Source: Kalmanozyma brasiliensis GHG001 (Eukaryota; Basidiomycota; Ustilaginomycetes; Ustilaginales). Taken from it: a stretch of 64,000 nt of DNA. A program made the translations under genes and the position numbers. Positions 51,754 through 62,700 of this stretch are shown one piece after another. Under the pieces are notes generated by a model. The model was not told the DNA's origin. It did no database searches and saw nothing but the letters and a program-made list of their open reading frames with translations. The first letter of the stretch is position 1. Each line of letters opens with the position of its first letter. Location: the NCBI RefSeq assembly GCF_000497045.1, contig NW_015961990.1:372001-436000 (forward strand). The letters run 5' to 3'.

Positions 51754-52758
51754 CTATGAGTCGAGAATGCCGCCTACCATCGACGCCGACTCCTTCAACC
51801 TCTGGCGTCGATCGAACAGCTCTCTCGCCTGTTGCTGCAAGGCCTCGATCTGCGAGGTCAGATCCGAAGCTGCATCTCCTGCACCTTGCGCCGCTGCATC
51901 TGCGGACGCTGTCGATGTTGTCGCTATCGAAGTCGGATCTGTCTGGCCCTCTTTGGTGACCGTTGTGGTCGCCGCAGTAGCCGATGCAGCGTCTGGCTGC
52001 GCTATTGACGCACCCTCTGTCGTCGCTGTCGCCTCCGTCGCACCTCCACCCTCCTCACCAGCACCGTCTGGCAATGGCAGGAGCGGCAAACTCGCCAACC
52101 CATTCTTCTCCAAAAACACCAGCACATCCTCCATCGCCCCCGTCGCCGCCTTCGCTTTCCCTGCAACGACCCTCGCATCCGCCCCTACCGCCGCCGCCGA
52201 ATCCGCCGCATCGAAGAACGCCTCGGTCTCGCTCTCCAATCTCGCCAGCAGCGTCGTTTGCAGATGTTGCAGTGCCAGCCTGAGATGTTCTGGTGAGCCC
52301 TGTTGTGGGGTGGATGGTTGCTGTCTCGCTTGTCCCTGCTGTGCGAGGTTCGGTGTAAACCTGCTTCCGGGTAGCAGGGGTGTTGGTCCGCCAGCAGCAT
52401 AGAAGGGTGTAGCGGGCTGGATGCTGGATAGAATGCGACTGCCGTGTGCGAGTGCAGTGCTTAGGGGTGATGCGGCGGAGCCGGCCGGTCCACCCGCAGC
52501 GTAGGCGGGCGAGGTGGTGGAGTAGGGCGTGAAGCCTGACATGCCGTATGTGTCGACAGTGCCTGGAGCGGGGGAGAAGGTGTCCGCGGGGCTCATGCCG
52601 AGGCCGACCATGGCGCCATTGGAGAGAGCGGACGCGCCAGTGGGGCCGACGGACTTGGGGCCTCGAGGAGGAACAGTGAAGGGCGAGCCGGTGGCCGAGG
52701 CTGCGGCCGATGAGGTGGGTATGCGCGGCCGTTTGGACGGCGAGGGTGTTGTCGACAT
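51754..52758 (-). CDS. Unassigned protein with C-terminal coiled coil
   Basis: The model from ATG 52758 (MSTTPSPSKRPRIPTS) encodes 334 residues. I do not recognise the family. The first 150 residues are Gly/Ser/Pro/Ala-rich with an SPSKRPR basic motif that could be a nuclear localisation signal. A helical segment EHLRLALQHLQTTLLARLESETEAFF follows (about 157-182). An Ala/Thr-rich linker leads to a short C-terminal coiled coil ending QARELFDRRQRLKESASMV. Small helical proteins of this layout occur in kinetochore and Mediator complexes, but nothing specific supports either. An in-frame ATG at 52863 would add 35 residues. It shares a 305-bp divergent promoter with KRR1. Confidence 0.65.
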   Translation of the reverse strand: MSTTPSPSKRPRIPTSSAAASATGSPFTVPPRGPKSVGPTGASALSNGAMVGLGMSPADTFSPAPGTVDTYGMSGFTPYSTTSPAYAAGGPAGSAASPLSTALAHGSRILSSIQPATPFYAAGGPTPLLPGSRFTPNLAQQGQARQQPSTPQQGSPEHLRLALQHLQTTLLARLESETEAFFDAADSAAAVGADARVVAGKAKAATGAMEDVLVFLEKNGLASLPLLPLPDGAGEEGGGATEATATTEGASIAQPDAASATAATTTVTKEGQTDPTSIATTSTASADAAAQGAGDAASDLTSQIEALQQQARELFDRRQRLKESASMVGGILDS

Positions 52759-54128
<1,370 letters not shown>

Positions 54129-54234
54129 AATCGTTTGTCGCAGGCCTTTCAATACCATACTTTGCATTCTCAGACAGCCTTCATGTGTGCGATGTTGTGA
54201 CAGTGTATGATTGCGTGGTGCGAACGAGTGCAAT

Positions 54235-55740
54235 TCACTTCTTGCTGGCTCTTGAAAGACCGAAGTAAGACCCGAACCCGCCTCCTCCGGCGGATTTGCT
54301 ATTCGGTGCCTCCTCGCCATTCGTACTTGTCGCTGCTGACACCTCGCCCCTACCTCCCGCGTCACTTTTGCTCGGCGACAGAGGCTCCATTCTCTCCCCC
54401 GTGGGCGAGAACAACCTTTTGGGCAACCCTGGCGATGTCGGGCTCGTCAACGCCTCTTCACCCTCCTTCTTCCCTTCCTTCCCTCTCTCCGCCTCGCTCA
54501 GCAGAAACTCCACAAAGAGGTTGGAAAAGCTTTCGTCGCCACCTACGCCGTTCCCTGCCACTGCACCTCCACTCACTCTCCTCCCACTGGACGTCCCCCT
54601 CGCGCCCATCCCTGGCCGTTGCGTCCCCCCTCCCTTTTGCAACCCCGCAGCCTCCCTCTCCTCCGCACCCCACTCCAGCACCCCCGCAATCAAACTCAGC
54701 ATCTCGTACCTCTTCCCATCGGCCCTCGGCGTGCTGATGAACTGCAACAGCAGATTGGTCACCAGTCGCTTATCCACCGAACCCTCCATCTGATGATTCC
54801 GCAGTCGACGCAGGGCTTCCGTGAGGTGCTCGTTGAGGATCACCGCTTCGTGGCGAAGTTTGCCGATGAGCAAATTCTTCTCTTTCACCGAAGCGGCGAG
54901 GGTTTCTGCTTGCGAGGTGAGGTTTGCGTTCTGGTGCAGTTGGGATTCCGCTTCTTCTGCCCTGCTTCTCCATTCTTGATTCGCGGTGGTGAGGCGATCG
55001 AGTTGGTCGCGATGATCGCCCAGGGCACGCTGCAGCTCGGACTCTTGCGAGGATTGAAACTCGCTGAGCACCGAAGAGAGGTTCGCTGCACTGGCAGACT
55101 CGCGTTCCGCCACCCCACGATAGTGCACCTCGGCCGCCTGGGCTCGCACCACTTCGTCTCGCGCCTCAGCAAGCCGCGATTCCAACTCCTCCTTGACCGC
55201 CCGTTCTTCCAAACACCTGGTCTGCCACCCGTGCGCATCCACCTTCACCCTCTCCAGTTGCTCCTGCAACTCCCGCCCTCCCCCGCTCATCTCCTCTTTC
55301 GCCACCAAACTCTTCCGCAACGCATCCACCTCGTTCGCCAGTCGATCCGTTTCACCGTGCGAAGAGACGAGTTCGGCCCGTAGCGTCGAAAGCGAAGATT
55401 CGAGGTTGGAAATGGTAGATGTGAGAGTGTCGATTTGGGTTTCGCGTCGATCGAGTTCTTCTGCGTCTTGCCGAAGGCGATCGCCGAGGGTGGCCCGCAT
55501 GGTGGTGAGTTTGGACAGGAGAGAGCGGTATTGTGATTCGAATGTGTCGCGTTCCTCGCGGACGCGAAGCAGTTCGGTGCGGATGGCGGAGTCGGACATG
55601 GAGGAGATGGGCGCCCAGGATTCTTCAGTGCCAGATTCGAGCGTGCTGGTGGTGGTGCCATTGGTCGAGGCGGGTGCTGCCGAGGAGGCGTCCAGAGATG
55701 GACGACCTGTTGACGAGGACGATGCTTCGGGTGCCGACAT
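54235..55740 (-). CDS. RUD3: Golgin Rud3 (GRAB-domain coiled-coil protein)
   Basis: The 501-residue protein is mainly coiled coil (about 50-310), with leucine- and glutamate-rich heptads. At about 288-345 it carries the GRIP-related Arf-binding (GRAB) domain: KEKNLLIGKLRHEAVILNEHLTEALRRLR, then VTNLLLQFISTPRADGKRYEMLSLIAGVLEW. This is diagnostic of yeast Rud3 and animal GMAP-210, which bind Arf1 and tether vesicles at the cis-Golgi. The C-terminus is Gly/Ser/Glu-rich and disordered and ends SYFGLSRASKK. The ATG at 55740 starts MSAPEASSSSTGR. ILV2 lies upstream on the same strand 555 bp away. Confidence 0.9.
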   Translation of the reverse strand: MSAPEASSSSTGRPSLDASSAAPASTNGTTTSTLESGTEESWAPISSMSDSAIRTELLRVREERDTFESQYRSLLSKLTTMRATLGDRLRQDAEELDRRETQIDTLTSTISNLESSLSTLRAELVSSHGETDRLANEVDALRKSLVAKEEMSGGGRELQEQLERVKVDAHGWQTRCLEERAVKEELESRLAEARDEVVRAQAAEVHYRGVAERESASAANLSSVLSEFQSSQESELQRALGDHRDQLDRLTTANQEWRSRAEEAESQLHQNANLTSQAETLAASVKEKNLLIGKLRHEAVILNEHLTEALRRLRNHQMEGSVDKRLVTNLLLQFISTPRADGKRYEMLSLIAGVLEWGAEEREAAGLQKGGGTQRPGMGARGTSSGRRVSGGAVAGNGVGGDESFSNLFVEFLLSEAERGKEGKKEGEEALTSPTSPGLPKRLFSPTGERMEPLSPSKSDAGGRGEVSAATSTNGEEAPNSKSAGGGGFGSYFGLSRASKK

Positions 55741-56295
55741 CTTGCGTATGTAGCCGAGCGATGATACGATTGAGACCTGATTGGAATGCCGATCCGCTAA
55801 GAGGTACGTCTGATGGCGATGCTGATCAAGGAATGTCGGGAAAGTGTGTTGCGTGTTCTAGATCGACATCCTCGCCCTTGGAGCTCCGCTTCCACTTCTC
55901 CTTTCTGCTTGTTCGCCGGGTCAAAGGTCGCGTTGGATGAGCCCTTCAGTCTGTACCGCCCGCGCGATGAGAAGCTCAAGCACCTGTTGCGCCTGGTGTC
56001 GTGTCTGGTGGATGTGGTGTGAAAGCACGGCGGCTGTGGGGTAGGAAGACGGAATGAGTGAGAGCACGGCCCCGACCTCGCGTGTGTGTGAGTTTTGCGA
56101 AATCACCGATTCTACCTGCCACCTCACCACGATTCCCCCATTCTCGGCATCAACCTCATCCACGTCCCTTCTCACTTCCCGACACCTTCGCTGCTTATCA
56201 CTCTCACCCTTCTCAAACATTCACACACAGAGGCGAAAAGAGACGGAAAGAACACAAAACATTGCAAAGGAAACCCTCGTACTAGTAACAGAAAA
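55741..56295. other. Intergenic region between ILV2 and RUD3
   Basis: A 555-bp region holding the 3' flank of ILV2 and the RUD3 promoter. Small open frames occur on both strands (for example 55813-56022 plus and 55921-56220 minus) without recognisable motifs. A small unrecognised gene cannot be excluded. Confidence 0.5.
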
Positions 56296-58497
56296 TCACG
56301 CCTTCTTGGGGATAGGCTTGAGGCTGGGGTGCACAATCAACTCGTGCAGGCCCGCACTAGCAGGGCAGAAGGGGTAGACGTGCTCATTCTTGGTGATCCT
56401 CGCCTCGAACAGGATGGGTTTGTTGTTGTCGTACTCGATGAACTCCTTCATCTTGGCGGGGAGGTCCTTGATGTTGTCGCAGCGGATGGCCTTGACGTTC
56501 ATGGACTCGGCGAGCTTGCAGAAGTCTGGGTTGTGCATCTCGGTGTGCGAGTATCGCTTCTCGTAGAAGAGGTCTTGCCATTGAACGACCATGCCCTGGA
56601 ACTCGTTGTTGAGGACAAGCACTTTGACACCAATGTCGTACTGTGCGGCGGTGGCGAGCTCCATCGCGGTCATGCTGAACGAAGCATCACCGTCGATGTC
56701 AACAACGATCTTTTCGGGAGCAGCAACCTTGGCGCCAATGCACGAGGGAAGACCGAAACCCATAGTTCCGAGACCACCCGAGGAAACCCAGGTGCGAGGG
56801 TGACGCCAGCGGTAGTGCTGCGCAGCCCACATCTGATGCTGCCCCACACCGGTCGAGATGATGACATTGTCCTTCTGATCCGCCACAGCCGAGTCGAGCG
56901 CCTCGATCACCTCCTGCGGCTTCATCAGCTCGCCCTCCTTCGAAGGCTCGTATGTGAACGGGTAGGAGTCCTTCCACGACTTGATGAGCTCGTGCCACTC
57001 GCTCCTGTCCGGCCCGTTGCTCTCGAGGTAGGGCATGAGCTTGCCCAGGTTGGTCACCACATCACCCTCGATGGCGCATGTTGCCTGAACCACCTTGTTG
57101 ATGTTCTTGGGCATAACCTCGAAGTGAATGATGCCACCGCGCTTCTGGAGCGCAGCAGCGCGGGCGTGCGGCGCAAACTTGTCGATGCGACCAGTGACAC
57201 GGTCGTCGAACCTGGCACCGAGGGCGATGATCAGGTCGGCATCCTGCATGGCCAGGTTGGCGTAGGCGGAACCGTGCATGCCGAGCATGTGCAGACTGAG
57301 AGGGTCAAGCTCGTCGAAAGCACCGAGACCCTGGAGGGTGGTGGTGACGGGGATGTTGTGCTCCTTGGCCAGCTTGGCAAGCAGCTTGGGTCCATCGGGG
57401 GAAGAGAGGATACCCTGGCCGGCGTAGATGATGGGTCGCTTGGCGATGCCGATGAGACGAGCGGCCTCGCGCAGCTCCGAGGTGAGGATGTCCTGCTCAG
57501 AGGAGCGAAGATTGGTGCTCTGCTGGAAGGTGGCGCCACGACGGTTGCGTGCAACCTGTCGGCTGGGCAGGTTGGTGATCATGTTGGGCTGCGTCTGGCT
57601 GTAGGGGATAGCCTGACGGAGGATGCCGGCAGTGACATCCTTGGGCAGGTCGACGAGAACGGGACCGGGACGACCCGACGTGGCAATCTTGAAAGCCTCG
57701 TTGATGCGACGAGGGAGTTCGGCAATGTCCTTGACCATGACGTTCCACTTGGTGCACGATCGCGAGATGCCAACAACATCAGCCTCCTGGAAGGCATCCG
57801 AGCCGATGGCAGAGGTGGCCACCTGACCACAGAAGACCACGAGAGGCGTACCGTCGCTCATGGCATCCTGCATGGGGGTGATGACGTTGGTGGCACCAGG
57901 TCCCGAGGTGACGAGGATGACACCGGGCTTGCCAGTGACACGGGCGTAGCCCTCAGCCATGTGGCCGGCACCGTCCTCTCTTCGTGGGAGAACGAAGTCG
58001 AAGTGCTTCGAGTTGTAGATGGCGTCAAAGACGGGGAGGATAGCGCCACCAGGGTAGCCAAAGACATGCTTGACGTCGTGTCTGAGCATCATCTCGTGGA
58101 AGATGGCACCACCAGACATGCCCACAAACGACTCGTCGAGCGCATTTGCGTCATATCTGGAGGAGAGAGGAGCGATGTTCTGAGGCGACTGCTGGAAGGC
58201 AGGCGATGGTTCGGGGCGCACGCTGGTCTGAGCAGCAGCGGCAGCCTGCTCCTTGGGCTGATTTGTGGAAATGTGTCTTGTGAGGGCAAGTTGGGAGCGC
58301 TGCGACCTTGCGATCTGCGCCGAGCGAGGGAGATTGTTCCTGGCGGTGGAGAAGGCTCTCGCGGCGCTGGGAGTGGAAGCGTAGGATGTGGAAGCGGCGG
58401 CGGCGACAATGTTGGAAGTCGAGGCCGAGGAGAGTTTGGAAGCCGCCTGGAAGGCGTGCCTCTGTTGGCGTGCGAACTGCACGGCGAAGCTTGTCAT
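56296..58497 (-). CDS. ILV2: Acetolactate (acetohydroxyacid) synthase catalytic subunit, mitochondrial
   Basis: The 733-residue ThDP enzyme condenses pyruvate with pyruvate or 2-ketobutyrate in valine, leucine and isoleucine synthesis. The first roughly 90 residues are Ala/Ser/Arg/Gln-rich with few acidic residues, a mitochondrial transit peptide. YPGGAILPVFDAIY, the activator Glu in RREDGAGHMAEGYAR, VTSGPGATNVITP, VGISRSCTKWNVMV, GARFDDRVTG, the ThDP motif start GDASFSMTAMEL and NNEFQGMVVQWQDLFYEKRYSH are all present. The residue equivalent to the sulfonylurea-resistance site Pro192 of yeast (Pro197 of Arabidopsis) is Ala227 (CGQVATSAIG). Other known resistance sites (Ala in YPGGA, Asp in ARFDD, Trp in VQWQ) are wild type. 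It is divergent to COG8. Confidence 0.97.
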   Translation of the reverse strand: MTSFAVQFARQQRHAFQAASKLSSASTSNIVAAAASTSYASTPSAARAFSTARNNLPRSAQIARSQRSQLALTRHISTNQPKEQAAAAAQTSVRPEPSPAFQQSPQNIAPLSSRYDANALDESFVGMSGGAIFHEMMLRHDVKHVFGYPGGAILPVFDAIYNSKHFDFVLPRREDGAGHMAEGYARVTGKPGVILVTSGPGATNVITPMQDAMSDGTPLVVFCGQVATSAIGSDAFQEADVVGISRSCTKWNVMVKDIAELPRRINEAFKIATSGRPGPVLVDLPKDVTAGILRQAIPYSQTQPNMITNLPSRQVARNRRGATFQQSTNLRSSEQDILTSELREAARLIGIAKRPIIYAGQGILSSPDGPKLLAKLAKEHNIPVTTTLQGLGAFDELDPLSLHMLGMHGSAYANLAMQDADLIIALGARFDDRVTGRIDKFAPHARAAALQKRGGIIHFEVMPKNINKVVQATCAIEGDVVTNLGKLMPYLESNGPDRSEWHELIKSWKDSYPFTYEPSKEGELMKPQEVIEALDSAVADQKDNVIISTGVGQHQMWAAQHYRWRHPRTWVSSGGLGTMGFGLPSCIGAKVAAPEKIVVDIDGDASFSMTAMELATAAQYDIGVKVLVLNNEFQGMVVQWQDLFYEKRYSHTEMHNPDFCKLAESMNVKAIRCDNIKDLPAKMKEFIEYDNNKPILFEARITKNEHVYPFCPASAGLHELIVHPSLKPIPKKA

Positions 58498-58809
58498 GAT
58501 GGAGCTAGTATGCGAAGGTGCGCGTGCTCAAAGCAACAACTTTTTTGGAGGGGGCGTGTGAGCTGTTTGTCCCTGATGCTCGGAGGTGGTGGCGAAGGAG
58601 AAGTGAATGAATCCTAGCCTTTTGAGGAGAGGTCGCGCAGTCCAATGATAAGGGATGAATGAAGATCTTGAGGAGGAGATCCAGGAAGATGCTTGTGCGA
58701 TGTTGTGGAGAGAAGACAAGATAGGAGGCTGGCGGGACTGGAGATGAAGAGGCGAGAAGGTCTGAACCGGACGTGCAGGAAATGAGTTTGACAGGGTCGC
58801 AGCCAACGG

Positions 58810-58815
58810 TGACTC
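58810..58815. promoter_or_regulatory. Gcn4/Cpc1-like core TGACTC upstream of ILV2
   Basis: TGACTC, one base short of the TGACTCA general amino-acid control site, lies 313 bp upstream of the ILV2 ATG. A second copy is at 59106-59111. Both are followed by G. ILV2 is a Gcn4 target in yeast, so the idea fits, but six-base matches are frequent by chance. Confidence 0.3.
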
Positions 58816-59105
58816 GGCCAAAAGAGCAAAAGGCTTTGAGGCGTGACAAGCCAGAGCAGAGCAGCCCGCTTATTCGCTGGTCACAAGCCGGGTGTGCCAA
58901 AAAGGCTTTGTTTCTAGACCCGCAGCGCCGTCTTTCTTCTCATTTTGCCACCTATTCTCGCCTGCCAAATTTTGTATTCGCTTCACTTTCGTGAAAGGTC
59001 GGAATTACGGTCCACATTACAAAATTGGCCTTATTCAAATGGTCCCCTTAGACTCAATGCTTTGATCCGAGAAAGCACCCTTGCAGCCGCAGACAGAGAG
59101 GCGGA

Positions 59106-59111
59106 TGACTC
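59106..59111. promoter_or_regulatory. Second Gcn4/Cpc1-like core TGACTC
   Basis: Same core as the site at 58810, about 610 bp upstream of the ILV2 ATG and about 610 bp upstream of the COG8 ATG, so it could act in either direction or not at all. Confidence 0.2.
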
Positions 59112-59722
59112 GAAAGGCTCGCTGTTTGCAAGGCACAGATCCCGTGCATTTTTACCCCGCGCTTGGAAGAATCGGATGCTCAGACTCAGACTCAAGCGAG
59201 CCAGCCCTCTTGTCGCCGCCTTCAAGAGGCACTTGAGGTCACTCTTGGACAGAGCAAGGGCTCATCACTGGTACCGGTCTTTAGTACCCAATCTAAATCC
59301 CCATCCTGCTCCCCGATGAAAGAGAGAGGTAAAGGAGCCGTCGTGGGTTTGGGTGAGGTGCGATTGGTTGTTCCGTCTTGTGCGCGAGATTGCTGGCCAT
59401 GCATGATAATCGTGTGCAGGCTTTGGATCCGCAGACGCTGTATCTGATTGGACGCCCTTGTGTTGTTTGCCGGCGAGCTTGACTTGTCGAAGAGAGAAAC
59501 AAAGTGTCAAGGCAAAGCAGCATACCGGCCGGCTCTTAGCTTACCCGCCCTCGACAGAGCCCGTGCATTTTCGCCAGGGTCTCGACTCAAGCTCGGAACC
59601 CGGACCAACACTTTTGACAGCTGAGAGAGCTTTCGCAACCTCGCTGAACGTCACGCTTGGCCATCGCGACTGTCCTTTCGGGCCATCACACTGTCCGGAG
59701 ACACCGACAGAGCATCGCAACC

Positions 59723-62700
59723 ATGCCGACGTCGATAGCAGCACCGTCAGCTGCATCGGATGCGATGGCACACGGCTCGCTTGCCTCGCTCATCCACAAT
59801 GCGGCTCAGTCGGCTGATTCACCCATTTCGGCCGATGCGCTCTCGACCAAGGAGTCGGCTTCCTACATTCGATCGCTCTCCAACTTCAGCCTTTCTGACT
59901 TACGAGCCCAGCCGCAGCAGCTCCAGTCCAAATCGGAAGCGCTTCACCAGCAACTTTCGGAGCTCTGCATCTCCCAAACCGACGCTTTCATCCATATTCA
60001 GCAAGCAGAACAAGAATTCAGCCCCTTCCTCGACTCGCTCTCCACTCATCTCGATGATCTTATCACTCAGACTTTGCCGGATCTGCAAAAGGCCGCTGAC
60101 GTCTTTGAGGCTGCCAGCAAACCCGTGCTGGCCGAACGCGAACGTCTGCAAAACGTCACCGACCAATACGAGCGTGGCCATCTCTCTGACCTGCTCGAAA
60201 TTCCCACGCTCATTCACACCTGCGTCAAGGCTGGTCAGCACTCCGATGCGATTCAGCTAGCAGAGCATCTCGTCGGCCTTCTCAACTCATTAGGTGACGC
60301 TCATGTCGCACACGATGACCTAGGAGCTTCCGTTCACACTTCGGGCCTCAACCATGGCCAACGCAGCACCTATTTCTCGCTTCTCATCGAAGCACTTTCG
60401 CACCTGTCGACCATGAAGAACGACCTTGTATCGAGCTTCTCCAGTCCCGGCCTCAAGCTGCCCGCAGCACGTAGATCCGTCTCTATCCTTCGCAAGCTCA
60501 ACACCTTCGAGTCTCAGCTCTCCCAAATTGCAGATCGGCATGTGGTACTGGCTTCAGCTCAGTCCAATCTACTCGCAGTCTCACTTGGCATGAGCGAAAA
60601 TCAGCTCTGCCTCGCGTTCCTCAAAGCAAGGATCCGATCCTTTTACTCTGCTCTCGACGCCATGGGCTCTCCCTCCTCCTTCTCTAGCGAGGCCTATCTC
60701 CGCAGGTACATCGACCTCTGGCGCGAAGAGATGGCCGACACTCTCGGTATGGCCTTCCCTCTGTTCATCGACGAGTCTTCCTCCTCTTCGCAAGCGCGGA
60801 GCAGTGATACGTCGCAGCCTGACATGGTCACTCCTGCTCATCTGCTCTCGTCGTTCGCAACATCAGGTCTCGTGCGTCTGCGCGACACTGTTTCGGTGCA
60901 GCTTCAAGTAGCCGCTCGTAAGACTGATCCGTCTTCATCTGCTTCGAGTAGCCTAGAGACGCTCGCCGAAACATTGGCCAACATCCATACCCAGCTCAGC
61001 TACGCATCGGTCTCTTTGACGCGATTCGGCTTCGACTTTGGCAAGCTCCTCTTCGCTCCCGCCCTCTCTGCTGGTGCTGAGGAGACTACGACCGCCCTCA
61101 GCTCGATAGAGGCTATCTGGCTTGATGTTCTGTCTCGTTCGCTGGATCAGACTTTCGCGAGTCTGCATGGCCAGCTCGACCAACACATGCAGTCCAACGA
61201 GACTTCGCTTCCCTCCCGGTGGTTCACCTCCTCAAAGCTTCCGCGGTCCGCGCTGGAAGACCTCTACAGCGTCTCTGCGGACAATGCGGAAATGTCAGCC
61301 TACGACGACTTCTCGCGACCCAACATCGAGCTGGTCGACTATCCGCTATTCGCCAAGTTGCTGAACCAGCTCATGGACTGGATCAACGCGCTGCAAGTCT
61401 TTGCACCTGTCTCTCTTGCCTCGATTCTTTCGCAGACATTGGATCGCCATCTGGCAAGCATCACTCAGCGCTTGCTCACGCAAACACCCAAATCCATCGC
61501 CAAGCTCGACAGGAACGTGCCTTACGCCGATCTGCTGCTGGCGGACCAAGATGCTCAGTCTCTCCTGCTGCACCTCGACGACGAACCCGTCGTGAGACAA
61601 GGGCTCCAAAAACAGCTCATCCAAGACCGAGAGAGTGCCATCCTGGGCAAAGTGCTTGGCATGTGGCATTCCTCCGTCGTCTCGTGGACCTTGCAGGTCG
61701 TCCAATCGCAGGTTTTCGATCTTTCGGACGGAACAGGCGCTCGAGAAGCCGACTCAGCCTGGAATCAGGCTCAGGAGTGGATCAGCTCGACGCGATCAAA
61801 CATTCTGCAATCCAGCAAGCAGAGGCGGCTCGATGCCACCCGAAGGCAGAAAGCTCATGATGATGCAGTGGAGGCGGCACGCGTCGAGGCAGAGGAGCAG
61901 GTCCGTCGTGAAGCCGAAGAGGCGGCCAGGAAGAAGGCAGAAGAAGAAGCAAGGCAGCAGGCTGAAGCGGAATCAAAGCGCAAGGCAGAAGAGGAGGCAA
62001 AGCGCAAGGCTGAAGAAGAGGCAGAGCGCAAGAAGAAGGCCGAGGATGAAGCAAAGAAGAAGGCTGCGGACGAGGCTAAGAGGAAAGCCGAAGAACAGGC
62101 CAACAAGAAGGCCGAGCAAGAGGCCAAGAGGAAAGCGGAAGAAGAGGCGAGGAAGGAGGCCGATGCCGAGGCAAAGAGAAAGGCCGAGGAGGAGGAGGAG
62201 CAGGCAAGGCTTAAGGCCGAAGAAGAGAAGAAGAAGAAGGACGAAGCTGAAGCTGCCCGCCTCAAGGCCGAAGAAGAGGAGCGACTCAAGGCCGAAGCCG
62301 AGGCTCAGGAGGCACTTGCAAGGAAGAAAACCGAGGAGAACGCTGCCGAAGCCAAAGCCGAACAAGAAGCTCGCGAAGCTGCATCGAAGAAGAAGGCCAA
62401 GGAGGAAGCTGCAGCAGCCAAGGCTGAGGCCGAAGCTCAGCAGGCTGCTAGGAAACAAGCCGAGGAGGAAGCTGCCAGGGCCAAAGCCGAGAACGATGAC
62501 CAGGAAGCAGCGTCGAAGAAGCAGGCCGAGGAGGCAGCGGCGGCCAAAGCGGCCAAAACGAAGGCAGACGAGCTCGCGCGATCCGAAGCAGCCGGGAAGC
62601 AGGCCCAGGAGGCTGCGAAAACCGTCGCAGATCAACCAGCCGCAGCCGACGCCTCCAAGCACACAGAACAAGAGCCAGGCGCCGTGCCCTCTGAAGCAGC

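Larger units (their letters stand above)
58498..59722. other. Divergent intergenic region (ILV2 / COG8)
   Basis: A 1.2-kb region holding two promoters. Short open frames on both strands have no recognisable motif. Apart from two TGACTC cores and repeated GACTCAGACTCA near 59177-59195, nothing specific was seen. Confidence 0.55.

Noticed and set aside
55921..56220. Minus-strand 99-codon frame between ILV2 and RUD3
   Set aside because: Overlaps other small frames on both strands; no motif; more likely RUD3 promoter and ILV2 3' flank.
56095..58617. 840-codon open frame on the plus strand
   Set aside because: It is antisense to the whole ILV2 gene. GC-rich, C-ending codon bias removes stops from the opposite strand; the product has no domain, whereas ILV2 is unmistakable.
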